45,417 nucleotides of DNA. Source: Peribacillus butanolivorans (GTDB lineage Bacteria; Bacillota; Bacilli; Bacillales; DSM-1321). A program made the translations under genes and the position numbers. Shown here piece after piece: positions 24,793-32,683 of this stretch (position 1 is its first letter; each line of letters starts with the position of its first letter). The stretch covers positions 3,132,876 to 3,178,292 of the forward strand of contig NZ_LGYA01000001.1 of assembly GCF_001273755.1 (NCBI RefSeq), written 5' to 3'. The notes beneath the pieces are model-generated. The model worked only from the letters and a program-made list of their open reading frames with translations, made no database searches and had not been told where the DNA came from.

Positions 24793-25046
24793 ACATGAAA
24801 AAAAGCCCTTTTCGTCCTCGAAACAAGGACGAAAAGGGCTTCTCTCCGTGGTACCACCTTCATTGAATGCAAATTTATGCATCCCACTTTGCCTGATAAC
24901 GCCAGGATTTGCGCCTATGTTTCGCATAGGACTCAAGAAGCAGGTTCTGCGCTTTTCTGTCGCGGGTCTTCCAGCAATTAACACCGCTCTCTGTCACAGT
25001 AAATTTTCGCATACTAATCTTCCTTCAACGTTCATGGTTTTAATAT
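24793..25046 (-). promoter_or_regulatory. T-box riboswitch (proline) of proBA
   Basis: On the minus strand the leader contains a Stem I zone with AGAGAG and GCTGGAAGACCCG motifs, the specifier region GCAGAACCTGCTTC where CCT (Pro) is followed by a purine, then the T-box AAGGTGGTACCACG whose TGGT can pair with tRNA ACCA. A strong terminator follows: AGCCCTTTTCGTCC pairing with GGACGAAAAGGGCT, then TTTTTTT (24797-24841). It lies directly ahead of proB, which agrees with the Pro specifier. The overlapping open frame is a shadow. Confidence 0.92.
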
Positions 25047-25075
25047 AGTATGCAAAATTATCATCTTGATGTCAA
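25047..25075 (-). promoter_or_regulatory. SigA-type promoter of proBA leader
   Basis: On the minus strand TTGACA (perfect -35), 17 bases, CATACT. Confidence 0.6.
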
Positions 25076-25101
25076 CACCATTCAAAAACCTTTATTAAAT
25101 C

Positions 25102-26310
25102 TTAAAGCGCTATCGCTGGGCCGAAGAATTCATAGTGGATTTTTTCTGGATCTATCCCAAGCTCTTTCAGACAAGTAATAATAGCTTTCATAAACGGGAC
25201 CGGACCACATACATAATAATCTGCTTCAGGTTTTACATGACTGCTTAATAGTTCCGCATCCATATAACCTTGCTTCTCAAAATTCGGTAAGTTCTTATCT
25301 TCTTCGCTCGGATTTTTATAAACAAAGGATAATTGATAATTAGTCAATTTTTGAGAAAGTTCTGTCAACTCACTTCTAAACGGCTGCAATGCACCATTTT
25401 CAGAGGCATGAATGAATTGTACATCACGTTCGGGCTTTTGATCAGCAACCGCATGTACCATGCTCATGAAAGGAGTTATTCCAACGCCGCCGCTAAGAAA
25501 TACTAGAGGTGTTTGTTTTTCCATGTTGATAGTGAAATCTCCAGCAGGAGCGGTTACGTCTATCATGTCTCCCACCTGAATAACTTCATGCAGATAGTTT
25601 GAGACTCTACCATCTGGAGAGATTCCCGGCTTTTCTTTTTTGACAGAAATCCGGAAGTAATCTTTTCCAGGTGAAGCTGATAAACTATACTGACGGTTGA
25701 ATAAGTAACGTTCACCCTGTATCTCCATACGTATGGTCACATATTGTCCAGGTAAAAATGATGGAACCGCATCACCATTTGCTGGCTTTAAATAAAAGGA
25801 AGTAATTACATCGCTTTCCTGTACTTTTTCCACTACAGTGAATGGTTTGAAATCAGACCATCCTCCGTCCTGATTGGAAGCTTGATCGTACATTTCCTTT
25901 TCTATGCTAATAAATACACCGGCAATGACTCCATATGCCTCTCCCCACGCATGGATGATTTCCTCGGTAGCCGCATCTTTTAATACTTCTTTAATTGCTC
26001 CTAATAAGAATTCTCCTACAATAGGGTAATGTTCCGGTTTAACAGCCAGACTTCTATGTTTTTGTGCTATTTGTTTCACAGCTGGTAAAATCGTTTCAAG
26101 TTGATCTATATATTTAGCTGCGGCTAATACGGTGTTAGCAAGTGCATTTTGTTGGCGTCCTTTTTTCTGATTGGCGTGATTGAAAACATTCAATAGTTCA
26201 GGATGCGCTTCGAAAAGATTTTCATAAAATACAGTTGTAATAGTTGTACCATGTACTTCTAATACAGGTACAGTGGATTTGATGATGTCGATAGTTTTTT
26301 GGGATAGCAT
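25102..26310 (-). CDS. hmp: Flavohaemoprotein (nitric oxide dioxygenase)
   Basis: 402-aa enzyme converting NO and O2 to nitrate with NAD(P)H. Start taken at ATG 26310 (AAGAGGGG upstream; [20 protein letters not shown] is the usual N-terminus); the longer frame to 26382 crosses the promoter and operator. The globin domain (1-140) includes distal PVLEVHG and proximal [14 protein letters not shown] with haem-ligand His; the FAD domain (about 150-260) has RQYSLSAS; the NAD domain has [11 protein letters not shown] and [12 protein letters not shown]. Cytoplasmic. Faces the divergent nsrR gene, and two NsrR-like sites lie at its promoter, so it should be induced by NO. Confidence 0.97.
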   Translation of the reverse strand: MLSQKTIDIIKSTVPVLEVHGTTITTVFYENLFEAHPELLNVFNHANQKKGRQQNALANTVLAAAKYIDQLETILPAVKQIAQKHRSLAVKPEHYPIVGEFLLGAIKEVLKDAATEEIIHAWGEAYGVIAGVFISIEKEMYDQASNQDGGWSDFKPFTVVEKVQESDVITSFYLKPANGDAVPSFLPGQYVTIRMEIQGERYLFNRQYSLSASPGKDYFRISVKKEKPGISPDGRVSNYLHEVIQVGDMIDVTAPAGDFTINMEKQTPLVFLSGGVGITPFMSMVHAVADQKPERDVQFIHASENGALQPFRSELTELSQKLTNYQLSFVYKNPSEEDKNLPNFEKQGYMDAELLSSHVKPEADYYVCGPVPFMKAIITCLKELGIDPEKIHYEFFGPAIAL

Positions 26311-26332
26311 GTGTAAACCCCTCTTCTTAAAC

Positions 26333-26349
26333 AAGTATTTTAAATACAT
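26333..26349. promoter_or_regulatory. NsrR-like operator 1 at hmp start site
   Basis: GTATTT-T-AAATAC is a perfect dyad (26335-26347). On the minus strand the extended site reads ATGTATTTAAAATACTT, close to the Bacillus NsrR consensus of ATGTATT-like half sites. It starts at about +1 of the hmp promoter. Confidence 0.65.
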
Positions 26350-26353
26350 GTTT

Positions 26354-26382
26354 ATCTTAGAACTTAATGACTTGAAAAGCAA
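26354..26382 (-). promoter_or_regulatory. hmp promoter
   Basis: On the minus strand TTGCTT, 17 bases, TAAGAT. It lies between the two NsrR-like sites. Confidence 0.55.
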
Positions 26383-26400
26383 TATATAAAATACATCTTT
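26383..26400. promoter_or_regulatory. NsrR-like operator 2
   Basis: On the minus strand AGATGTATTTTATATATT, a one-sided match to operator 1, directly upstream of the hmp -35. Confidence 0.4.
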
Positions 26401-26421
26401 TTATACTATTAGTATTAATGT

Positions 26422-26450
26422 TTAAAAAATGTTCACATTTATGATATAGT
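26422..26450 (+). promoter_or_regulatory. Possible nsrR promoter
   Basis: TTAAAA, 17 bases, TATAGT on the plus strand, 31 bases before the nsrR start. The -35 is weak. Confidence 0.35.
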
Positions 26451-26480
26451 CAAATAGGGATAGAATGTGAGGCGATAAAC

Positions 26481-26942
26481 ATGAGGTTAACGAGTTATTC
26501 CGATTACTCACTAAGAGTGTTGATTTACCTGGCTTCCCAAGATCAAAGCAAATTGTCAAATATTAAAGAGATTTCTGAGGTTTATCAACTATCAAAAAAT
26601 CATCTCATGAAGATTGTTTATAATCTCGGTAAATTAGGTTATATTGAGACAATACGCGGACGAAATGGCGGTTTCCGGCTCGCAAAACCTCCTGCTGAAA
26701 TAAATGTAGGGGAATTAGTTCGGAAAACTGAAGAGGATTTTTATTTAGTGGAATGTTTTAAAGATCACGATAACTGTGTGATTTCTCCCGTTTGTTCATT
26801 AAAATTCGTACTTAATAATGCCTTAGATGCTTTTCTAAAGGTCCTTGACCAATATACTATTGCTGACTTCAGCGAAAATAAAGCAATGCTCAAAGCCTAT
26901 TTCGATTCGGTAAAGCATAGTGAGAAAGAGCCCGATTTATAA
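26481..26942 (+). CDS. nsrR: Rrf2-family NO-sensing repressor NsrR
   Basis: 153-aa regulator. The winged helix at residues 1-75 opens MRLTSYSDYSLRVLIYLASQ, then ISEVYQLSKNHLMKIVYNLG and the wing RGRNGGFRLAKP. Three Cys in ECFKDHDNCVISPVC are the ligands of the iron-sulfur cluster that reacts with NO in NsrR proteins; an Asp near residue 8 (YSDYS) is the usual fourth ligand. Divergent from hmp, its classical target, with matching operators in the gap. Ribosome site GTGAGGCG 6 bases upstream. The stop codon lies in the terminator stem. Confidence 0.94.
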   Translation: MRLTSYSDYSLRVLIYLASQDQSKLSNIKEISEVYQLSKNHLMKIVYNLGKLGYIETIRGRNGGFRLAKPPAEINVGELVRKTEEDFYLVECFKDHDNCVISPVCSLKFVLNNALDAFLKVLDQYTIADFSENKAMLKAYFDSVKHSEKEPDL

Positions 26943-26957
26943 TAATCGGGCTCTTTC
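26924..26957. terminator. Bidirectional terminator between nsrR and HD-GYP gene
   Basis: GAAAGAGCCCGATT and AATCGGGCTCTTTC are exact complements over a 6-base loop. Serves two convergent genes; it overlaps the last codons of nsrR. Confidence 0.85.
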
Positions 26958-26958
26958 C

Positions 26959-27936
26959 TCATTTACCTATAATCCGTTCAATCTGCAATTCTTTTTCTAA
27001 CCTTAAATCTATGATACCTGATTTAGTTTTCATTAAAACTTTAAGAGGCTCGTAAGGATTTATCATGATAATTGTTCCGATTTGTTGATTAGTAAGCATG
27101 ACTTCTTTCCCAACTAAGGTACCCATTAATTGGTTAATGAATACTAGCAACATTTTCGGATTAAATTTCCCAAAAACATCGCGGTTCATTTGCTCAATCA
27201 CCTTATAAAATGGCATTGCCTGATGATAAACACGATCTGATGACATAGCATGAAATACATCAGCTATTGCAACGATCTTCGAAAGATAGTAAATATTACT
27301 TCCTTTCAATTTATGGGGATAACCTTGCCCATCTTCCCTTTCATGGTGCTGAAGAGCCGTTAAAGCAAGCCCAGGGATACATTTAAGGAGTTCGTATCCA
27401 TAAATTGTATGGCGTTTTATTTCCTCATACTCTGTCTCAGTCAGTTTCCCCGGTTTCTCTAATAATCTCTCAGGAATCCCCGTTTTACCTACGTCATGCA
27501 GAATAGCTGCCAATGTCAGATCTGAAAGACTTTCCTTCGATAAACCAAGCTTTGTTCCCAAATAAGTGGCAATGATTCCTACACCAATATTATGCTTATA
27601 CGTATATTCATTTTTTGCCTGCATCTCTTTGAACAGGTAATAAATATCAGGGTTCTTTGCAGCCTCCTCGATGATAGGTACAATTTCAGCTTTAATTCCT
27701 TCAACAGTTTCAAGCTGAATATTTTCTTCTTTACGGATGTCTTCAAATAAATTTTTAATTTGCTCAGAAGCGCCGTTAATTTTTTCATGAATACTTACGC
27801 TGGGTTGTACATGTCGTTTAACTGATTCGCTTTCTTTCCCTTTATTCATTTCTTCCATTATGAAATCAATTTCAGGAATTGTAAGAGGGGAAATCTCATT
27901 ATTTAGCTTCCCTTTGCTATATTTCATTTCTCTCAC
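26959..27936 (-). CDS. HD-GYP domain phosphodiesterase-like protein
   Basis: 325-aa cytoplasmic protein. The HD-GYP domain spans about residues 100-260: HNIGVGI, LAAILHDVGKTGIPERLLEK (the HD pair), HTIYGYELL, and LQHHEREDGQGYPHKLKGSN containing the GYP triad. Such domains hydrolyse cyclic di-nucleotides. The N-terminal 95 residues (VKRHVQPSVSIHEKINGASE region) have no known sensor domain; the C-terminal 60 residues form a small beta-rich tail common in Bacillus HD-GYP proteins. Convergent with nsrR. Substrate not provable from sequence. Confidence 0.9.
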   Translation of the reverse strand: MREMKYSKGKLNNEISPLTIPEIDFIMEEMNKGKESESVKRHVQPSVSIHEKINGASEQIKNLFEDIRKEENIQLETVEGIKAEIVPIIEEAAKNPDIYYLFKEMQAKNEYTYKHNIGVGIIATYLGTKLGLSKESLSDLTLAAILHDVGKTGIPERLLEKPGKLTETEYEEIKRHTIYGYELLKCIPGLALTALQHHEREDGQGYPHKLKGSNIYYLSKIVAIADVFHAMSSDRVYHQAMPFYKVIEQMNRDVFGKFNPKMLLVFINQLMGTLVGKEVMLTNQQIGTIIMINPYEPLKVLMKTKSGIIDLRLEKELQIERIIGK

Positions 27937-28011
27937 ACTTTTCTCTATTTTTTACCTACAATACCATATTATTCATTGGTTTTGTGTGAAAATGAAAGCT
28001 ATTTTCTTTGC

Positions 28012-28197
28012 CTAAGAACGGTCGTTAAGTTCATTGCCGAGCTGTTTTAATTTCTCACCAACAGTACACTGAGAAATGCAGAATTGGTGAGCATATGAAC
28101 GACCATATTCTTTTCGAAAATGTTTTTGTAAAAAACATTCATGGCAAAATAAGGAAATTACATCTTCTACTTCTTCATATATTTTTTTCCTGTTCAT
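28012..28197 (-). CDS. ypeQ: Zinc-finger microprotein (YpeQ-like)
   Basis: 61-aa protein with a compact Cys/His array: FCHECFLQKHFRKEYGRSYA, then HQFCISQCTVGEKL. The CxxC-H...H-xxC-xxxC pattern is that of the C2HCIx2C zinc-finger family of short Bacillus proteins, to which B. subtilis YpeQ (about 60 aa) belongs as far as I recall. It is followed on the minus strand by intergenic DNA, and preceded by the ypeP-like gene only 5 nt away, so likely co-transcribed. Function unknown. Confidence 0.75.
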   Translation of the reverse strand: MNRKKIYEEVEDVISLFCHECFLQKHFRKEYGRSYAHQFCISQCTVGEKLKQLGNELNDRS

Positions 28198-28202
28198 TTT
28201 TG

Positions 28203-28862
28203 TTACGACTCCTTTAACTCAGCAATTTCCGATTTGCTAAATATGACTTCTCCCTGAAGAGCAAGTGTTGCCAGACGATCGGCTTCCTGGTTCTCTTTCC
28301 GTGAAATTGGCTTATAGACCGGGATAATCTTTAATTTTTCTAACTTCGCTTCTATACGGTCCAGCCATTTATTTAAGTTTTCCTCCATACAGGGCCATTC
28401 TCCAGAAAGTTGGTTTAATACAACAAGAGAATCACCTTTAAATAAACAGCTTTGGTGGTGGACTCCAAGTTCCTCCATCTGCCTCACTGCTTCATAAAAG
28501 GCAGCATACTCTGCTTCATTATTGGATTCAAATTGCTCAAGCCTTAGGTTAGTCCGTATACGCCAGTGTTTTTTCCCTTGTCGATAATATATAGCTGCAC
28601 CAATTCCGGCTACTCTTTGCTCTTTTTGAAAACCCCCATCAAAAAAAACCGTCACATCCTGAGGTTCCTCCTCTACCTCTGTTAAGAGTTTCTTTAACTC
28701 TTTTTTTGTCCAAATTGTATCGAATTCATCCTTGAATTCCACTTCCTTCAAACGTCCCGCCTTTTCAAGATCTTCTGTAATGACTAAGGCAGTACCAGCA
28801 TCCAACCAATCGGAAACAAAATCGGCAGTTGGTTTTTTTGAAGCATGATATGTCCATTGCAT
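28203..28862 (-). CDS. ypeP: RNase H-fold protein with N-terminal extension (YpeP-like)
   Basis: 219-aa protein if started at ATG 28862 (GAAGG 5 bases upstream; MQWTYHASKKPTADFVSDWL resembles the YpeP N-terminus); the longest frame starts at 28895. The N-terminal 65 residues are a small domain (EDLEKAGRLKEVEFKDEFDT, IWTKKELKKLL). The RNase H domain follows with all four acidic residues: VTVFFDGG, NNEAEYAAFYEA, FKGDSLVVLNQL and ENQEADRLATLAL. B. subtilis YpeP and YpdQ have been described as RNase HI relatives without demonstrable RNase H activity in vitro; the intact residues here leave that open. Confidence 0.82.
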   Translation of the reverse strand: MQWTYHASKKPTADFVSDWLDAGTALVITEDLEKAGRLKEVEFKDEFDTIWTKKELKKLLTEVEEEPQDVTVFFDGGFQKEQRVAGIGAAIYYRQGKKHWRIRTNLRLEQFESNNEAEYAAFYEAVRQMEELGVHHQSCLFKGDSLVVLNQLSGEWPCMEENLNKWLDRIEAKLEKLKIIPVYKPISRKENQEADRLATLALQGEVIFSKSEIAELKES

Positions 28863-29135
28863 AATTACCTTCAATGATTTCCAGCTCCTTGTCATCTATT
28901 CCATGATAAATTTTGTCAATTTTCATACCTATTTTTCGTAATACCATTTATAATATAATGTAAACAATCAAATATTCTTTTAATTATTTCTTTATAGTTC
29001 CCATAACAGCCTGAAATTCTCTTGTTGAATTAGAATCTTTTTAATTTCATGATTCACATCTTTCAGTCTTTAATTATTATATGAAACAACTACTAATCAT
29101 AGCATATGAACAGTGTAAACTCGAGGAGGAACATC

Positions 29136-29549
29136 ATGATTGAAGTGTATATTGATGGAGCCAGTGCGGGCAATCCGGGGCCGAGCGGCGCAGGAATTTT
29201 CATTAATAATAACGGTGTAGTCGAGCGTCATTCCATCCCACTTGGAAATATGGAAAATCATGAGGCGGAATACCATGCTTTAATCAAGGCATTGGAGATA
29301 TGTATATCCAGTCATTATCAAGTCGTTTCTTTTCGGACCGATTCCCAGGCCATCAACCAGGCCATTGAAAAAAGGTTTGCTAAAAAAAAATACGCCACCC
29401 TGCTTGATCAAGCACTTAAGTTATCAGACCAGCTTGAGTTATTTTTTGTGAAATGGATTCCAAATCTCGAAAATAAAAGAGCGGATGAGCTAGCACGACG
29501 GGCCATTCGTTTAAACAAAGTTGAGGAAAATAATGAAAAAGACAGCTGA
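29136..29549 (+). CDS. ypdQ: RNase HI-like protein (YpdQ-like)
   Basis: 137-aa protein. The start is ATG 29136 because GAGGAGG stands 6 bases upstream. RNase H fold with catalytic acids in order: VYIDGASAGNPGPSGAG, MENHEAEYHALIKALEI, FRTDSQAINQAI and NKRADELARRAI. It lacks the basic protrusion and the hybrid-binding domain of larger RNases H. Divergent from the ypeP-like gene, with about 270 bases between, and overlaps the following transporter gene by 17 nt, so those two are co-translated. Likely role in RNA/DNA processing is family-based only. Confidence 0.85.
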   Translation: MIEVYIDGASAGNPGPSGAGIFINNNGVVERHSIPLGNMENHEAEYHALIKALEICISSHYQVVSFRTDSQAINQAIEKRFAKKKYATLLDQALKLSDQLELFFVKWIPNLENKRADELARRAIRLNKVEENNEKDS

Positions 29550-30444
29550 TGTTTCATTATTGTTTGTTGTATTCATTTGGGGTGTCACATTTGTTATGGT
29601 GCAGAATGCCCTTTCTTTTCTTGAACCTTTCACATTTAATGCTATCCGGTTTTTTATGGCCTTTGTTTTCTTGTTTATACCTTACTTATTAACCTTACAT
29701 AAAAGGGGAAAAACCTGGAACAAGAAATTGTTAATTGCAGGACTTCATATCGGGGTATGGCTTTTCTTGGGTTATGGCTTTCAAACAATAGGCTTGAATT
29801 ATACCACCCCTGCCAAAACTGGCTTCATAACAGGCTTAAGTGTTGTCATGGTACCAGTTTTTTCTTTGTTGCTATTAAAACTGAGGCTATCACGTAATAC
29901 AGTAATGGGTGTCGTTGCCGCAACGATTGGGCTTTATTTAATGACTTTCGCCGACCGCTCTAACTTGAATGTTGGTGATTTTCTAGTATTTTTATGTGCG
30001 ATCAGTTTTGCCATGCAGATTATTACGACTGCTAGGTATGCTAAAACCCTTCCTGCCTTACCGTTAACTCTGATTCAAATTTTCACGGTTTCTTTTTTAT
30101 CCTTAGGTTCAGCCATATTATTTAATGAAGATTATTCTGTAATCTTTAAGTCGGAAGTCATGTTACAGCCAGAGGTCTGGACCGCCTTATTGGTCACGGC
30201 TGCTCTTGCAACGGCATTTGCCTTTTTCGCACAAACCTTCTTCCAGGCTTATACGACACCTACAAGGGTCGCATTAATCTTTTCAATGGAACCGGTTTTT
30301 GCGGCGTTTTCCTCATTCATATTGATTGGGGAAAAATTGACTTCTGCTTCAATCATCGGCTGCGTATTCATTTTCCTTGGAATGATTCTCGCTGAGTTGC
30401 CATCGAAGAAAAAGAAATCGATAGCAACTCAAGATTTTTCTTAA
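29533..30444 (+). CDS. EamA-family (DMT) transporter
   Basis: 303-aa inner-membrane protein with ten hydrophobic segments in two EamA repeats: ADVSLLFVVFIWGVTFVMVQ opens the first, and the second holds FSMEPVFAAFSSFILIGEKL, the family hallmark (EPVFA...GE). Start ATG 29533 with TGAGGAAA upstream; the frame's earlier ATG at 29521 is inside the previous gene. DMT transporters move amino acids, nucleosides or drugs out of the cell; substrate unknown. Strong bidirectional terminator follows. Confidence 0.93.
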   Translation: MKKTADVSLLFVVFIWGVTFVMVQNALSFLEPFTFNAIRFFMAFVFLFIPYLLTLHKRGKTWNKKLLIAGLHIGVWLFLGYGFQTIGLNYTTPAKTGFITGLSVVMVPVFSLLLLKLRLSRNTVMGVVAATIGLYLMTFADRSNLNVGDFLVFLCAISFAMQIITTARYAKTLPALPLTLIQIFTVSFLSLGSAILFNEDYSVIFKSEVMLQPEVWTALLVTAALATAFAFFAQTFFQAYTTPTRVALIFSMEPVFAAFSSFILIGEKLTSASIIGCVFIFLGMILAELPSKKKKSIATQDFS

Positions 30445-30455
30445 AAGACTAAATA

Positions 30456-30497
30456 AAAATAAATCGGACTTCTAAATTACGAAGTCCGATTTATTTT
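30456..30497. terminator. Bidirectional terminator
   Basis: AAAATAAATCGGACTTC and its exact complement pair over an 8-base loop, between two convergent genes. Confidence 0.92.
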
Positions 30498-30772
30498 AGC
30501 AGTCCCTGCTTTTTTGCAAACGATACCGCTGCACTGCGAGTTTCAATGCCATTTTGTTTTAAGTTTTCTAAAAAGGAAATATAAAAGCTACCATCAAAAT
30601 TCTTTTGAACTTTCAATGTCAATTCGATTGCTACATTGACTAAAATATCACTGGCGTTTGTATAGCGTTTGCCAAAATAAATAAAACCAATAGCATCATT
30701 CCCAAAAGTGAATCCCTTTCCTTCTAAAAAACTCACATACTCTTCAGTTGATTGCCCCACTTCTGCATCCAC
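30491..30772 (-). CDS. DUF6123-like protein
   Basis: 93-aa soluble protein. The words EEYVSFLEGKGFTFGNDAIG, FIYFGKRYTNASD and VQKNFDGSFYISFLENLKQN match a short Bacillus family I recall as DUF6123, unknown function. ORF starts at ATG 30772; an internal Met-poor sequence leaves no alternative. The stop codon lies within the terminator stem. No ligand or catalytic motif. Confidence 0.65.
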   Translation of the reverse strand: MDAEVGQSTEEYVSFLEGKGFTFGNDAIGFIYFGKRYTNASDILVNVAIELTLKVQKNFDGSFYISFLENLKQNGIETRSAAVSFAKKQGLLK

Positions 30773-30860
30773 TCCATAATACTTGCCTTAATTTCATCTT
30801 ACCGTAAATATAAGATTTTGCCTATCCATTTTTCGACAAAATACTTCCTATAAAAATAAA

Positions 30861-30882
30861 CGGGGTTCCCAAGGGAACCCCG
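30861..30882 (-). terminator. Terminator of ypcP gene
   Basis: CGGGGTTCCC and GGGAACCCCG pair perfectly with a 2-base loop (functionally 4), followed on the minus strand by TTTATTTTTA. It lies 12 bases after the exonuclease stop. Confidence 0.85.
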
Positions 30883-30893
30883 CTTCATTTATT

Positions 30894-31775
30894 TTACAGC
30901 ATTCGCAGTAAAGTCCTAAATTCATGGTCTCTAGCCAGATTTTTCACTTTTTCACGGTCATACTGATACACCGCTTCATCTAAGGAGCATGAAACAGGTA
31001 CGTCACACTTGATTTCGGCAAGTTTTCTCGATAGGTGAAGCATATCGACAGCCGATTCAATCTTAGATCGCTGCCCCTTGGTTAATGAAGCAACATTTTC
31101 AAGAATACCTTCTATATTTTGATACTGAATCAACAATTTCAAAGCTGTCTTTTCCCCAATTCCTTTGACGCCGGGGTAGTTATCAGCTGTATCTCCCATT
31201 AAAGCCTTTAAATCAATCATTTGTCTTGGTGTAATCCCTTTCCATTCAAAAAAGCTATCGGGATTATGCACTTCATAATTACCATACCCTTTTCTCAATA
31301 AAAGTACAGAAATGTTTTCTTCAATTAACTGAAGCATATCTTGATCTCCTGTCAATATGCCTACTCGACTATGTTCAGCAGATGCTTTTGCTATTGTCCC
31401 AATACAATCATCAGCTTCGTATCCGGAAAGCCCAATGTTCGGGATATCAAAGGCTTCAACAGCTTTTTTTGCTAAATCGAATTGAGGAATCATTTCAACG
31501 GGTGCTTCTGAACGATTAGCCTTGTATCCATCAAATAGTTCATTGCGGAAAGTTTTGCTTCCCATATCCCAACATACTGCTACATGACTAGGAGAAAAAT
31601 GATTCACCGCTGTCAGCATATGCTTTAAGAAACCCTGTACGGCATTTGTTGGAATACCTTTTGAGTTAATCATAAATTGACCTGTAACGGCTGTTGCATA
31701 AAAAGCTCTAAATAAAAGCGCCATCCCGTCGACAAGCATAAAGGAAGGATGCTGTTCGTTTTCTTTCATTAACAC
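30894..31775 (-). CDS. ypcP: 5'-3' exonuclease (YpcP/ExoA-type flap nuclease)
   Basis: 293-aa nuclease of the Pol I N-terminal/FEN family. GTG 31775 has AGAGGTG 6 bases upstream; an ATG at 31769 or 31793 is possible. Metal-binding acids appear in the usual order: MLVDGMALLFRAFYA, HVAVCWDMGSKTFRN, GYEADDCIGTIA, ILTGDQDMLQL and GDTADNYPGVKGIGEKTALK, where the last is the helix-hairpin-helix DNA-binding loop. It removes RNA primers and flaps during replication and repair; in B. subtilis YpcP backs up PolA. Cytoplasmic. Confidence 0.94.
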   Translation of the reverse strand: MLMKENEQHPSFMLVDGMALLFRAFYATAVTGQFMINSKGIPTNAVQGFLKHMLTAVNHFSPSHVAVCWDMGSKTFRNELFDGYKANRSEAPVEMIPQFDLAKKAVEAFDIPNIGLSGYEADDCIGTIAKASAEHSRVGILTGDQDMLQLIEENISVLLLRKGYGNYEVHNPDSFFEWKGITPRQMIDLKALMGDTADNYPGVKGIGEKTALKLLIQYQNIEGILENVASLTKGQRSKIESAVDMLHLSRKLAEIKCDVPVSCSLDEAVYQYDREKVKNLARDHEFRTLLRML

Positions 31776-31855
31776 ATTTATCACCTCTATCATGATGTAT
31801 ATCTATTTTAACATAGCTGTCCACCTTTTTGAGGATCGTTAATTGGAAAACCTAA

Positions 31856-32683
31856 TCATTCAATAGGATTATCAGAATAGGAAATCCAGTCACTAAAACT
31901 ACCGACATATACCTTCACATCTTTAAAACCAGCTTCTTTTAAGGCTATATAATTGGGAGAAGCCGTCACACCTGATCCACAGTAAACGATAATCTCCTTA
32001 TCTCGGCTGATTTCTGTGAAACTTAACTGAAGTTCTTCCGATTTTTTAAAATATCCATTTTCAAGAACCTTTGTCCATACCTTGTTAACTGCCCCAGGTA
32101 TATGTCCGGCTTTTTTATCAATCGGCTCTTCAATCCCTTGGTACCGTTTAGACTCCCTTGAATCAATTAAAACAACATCATTAGGCCTATTTACTGTATA
32201 TTCCTTCACTTTTTGATAAGAAGCCAAAACAGATTCATTTAAATCTATATTATAATGGGTTGAAGCATATTTCGACTGATTCGTTTCGAGCGGATAGCCC
32301 GCATCCTTCCATGCCCTAAAGCCGCCGTTAAGTACAAACACTTTCTGATGACCAAGATAGCTCAGCAGCCAGACAAACCTAGAAGCAAAGGAACCTTCTC
32401 CCCCGTCATAAGCAATAAGTACCGTATCATTGGTAATACCATTTGATTCAAGCCTCTCTTTTAATGTATTAAGGTCAGGAAGAGGATGTCTTCCACCATG
32501 CTTTTCAACCCGTCCGGATAAATCTTTTTCAAGATCAAAATAGACAGCACCCGTAATATGTTCTTTCTCGTATTCAATATAACCCACATCAGGGGCTCCT
32601 AGCTGAAAACGACAGTCACAGATTCTAATATCTCTAGAATTCAACAGCGACAACAGCTCTTCTTTTTCCATTATATAACCCAT
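31856..32683 (-). CDS. Sulfurtransferase with two rhodanese domains
   Basis: 275-aa thiosulfate/3-mercaptopyruvate sulfurtransferase. The N-terminal structural rhodanese (about 1-135: FDLEKDLSGRVEKHGGRHPL, LSYLGHQKVFVLNGGFRAWK) and the catalytic rhodanese (about 150-270) with active Cys in YCGSGVTAS and substrate-binding DSRESKRYQG and HIPGAVN. CGSGVT loops are typical of the mercaptopyruvate type. Its ATG directly follows the stop codon of the nucleotidyltransferase gene (TAG-ATG), so they form one operon. Transfers sulfur to cyanide or cellular acceptors; role here unknown. Confidence 0.94.
   Translation of the reverse strand: MGYIMEKEELLSLLNSRDIRICDCRFQLGAPDVGYIEYEKEHITGAVYFDLEKDLSGRVEKHGGRHPLPDLNTLKERLESNGITNDTVLIAYDGGEGSFASRFVWLLSYLGHQKVFVLNGGFRAWKDAGYPLETNQSKYASTHYNIDLNESVLASYQKVKEYTVNRPNDVVLIDSRESKRYQGIEEPIDKKAGHIPGAVNKVWTKVLENGYFKKSEELQLSFTEISRDKEIIVYCGSGVTASPNYIALKEAGFKDVKVYVGSFSDWISYSDNPIE

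Noticed and set aside
24781..25048. Open frames on both strands upstream of proB
   Set aside because: They cover the T-box leader, whose conserved RNA elements explain the sequence.
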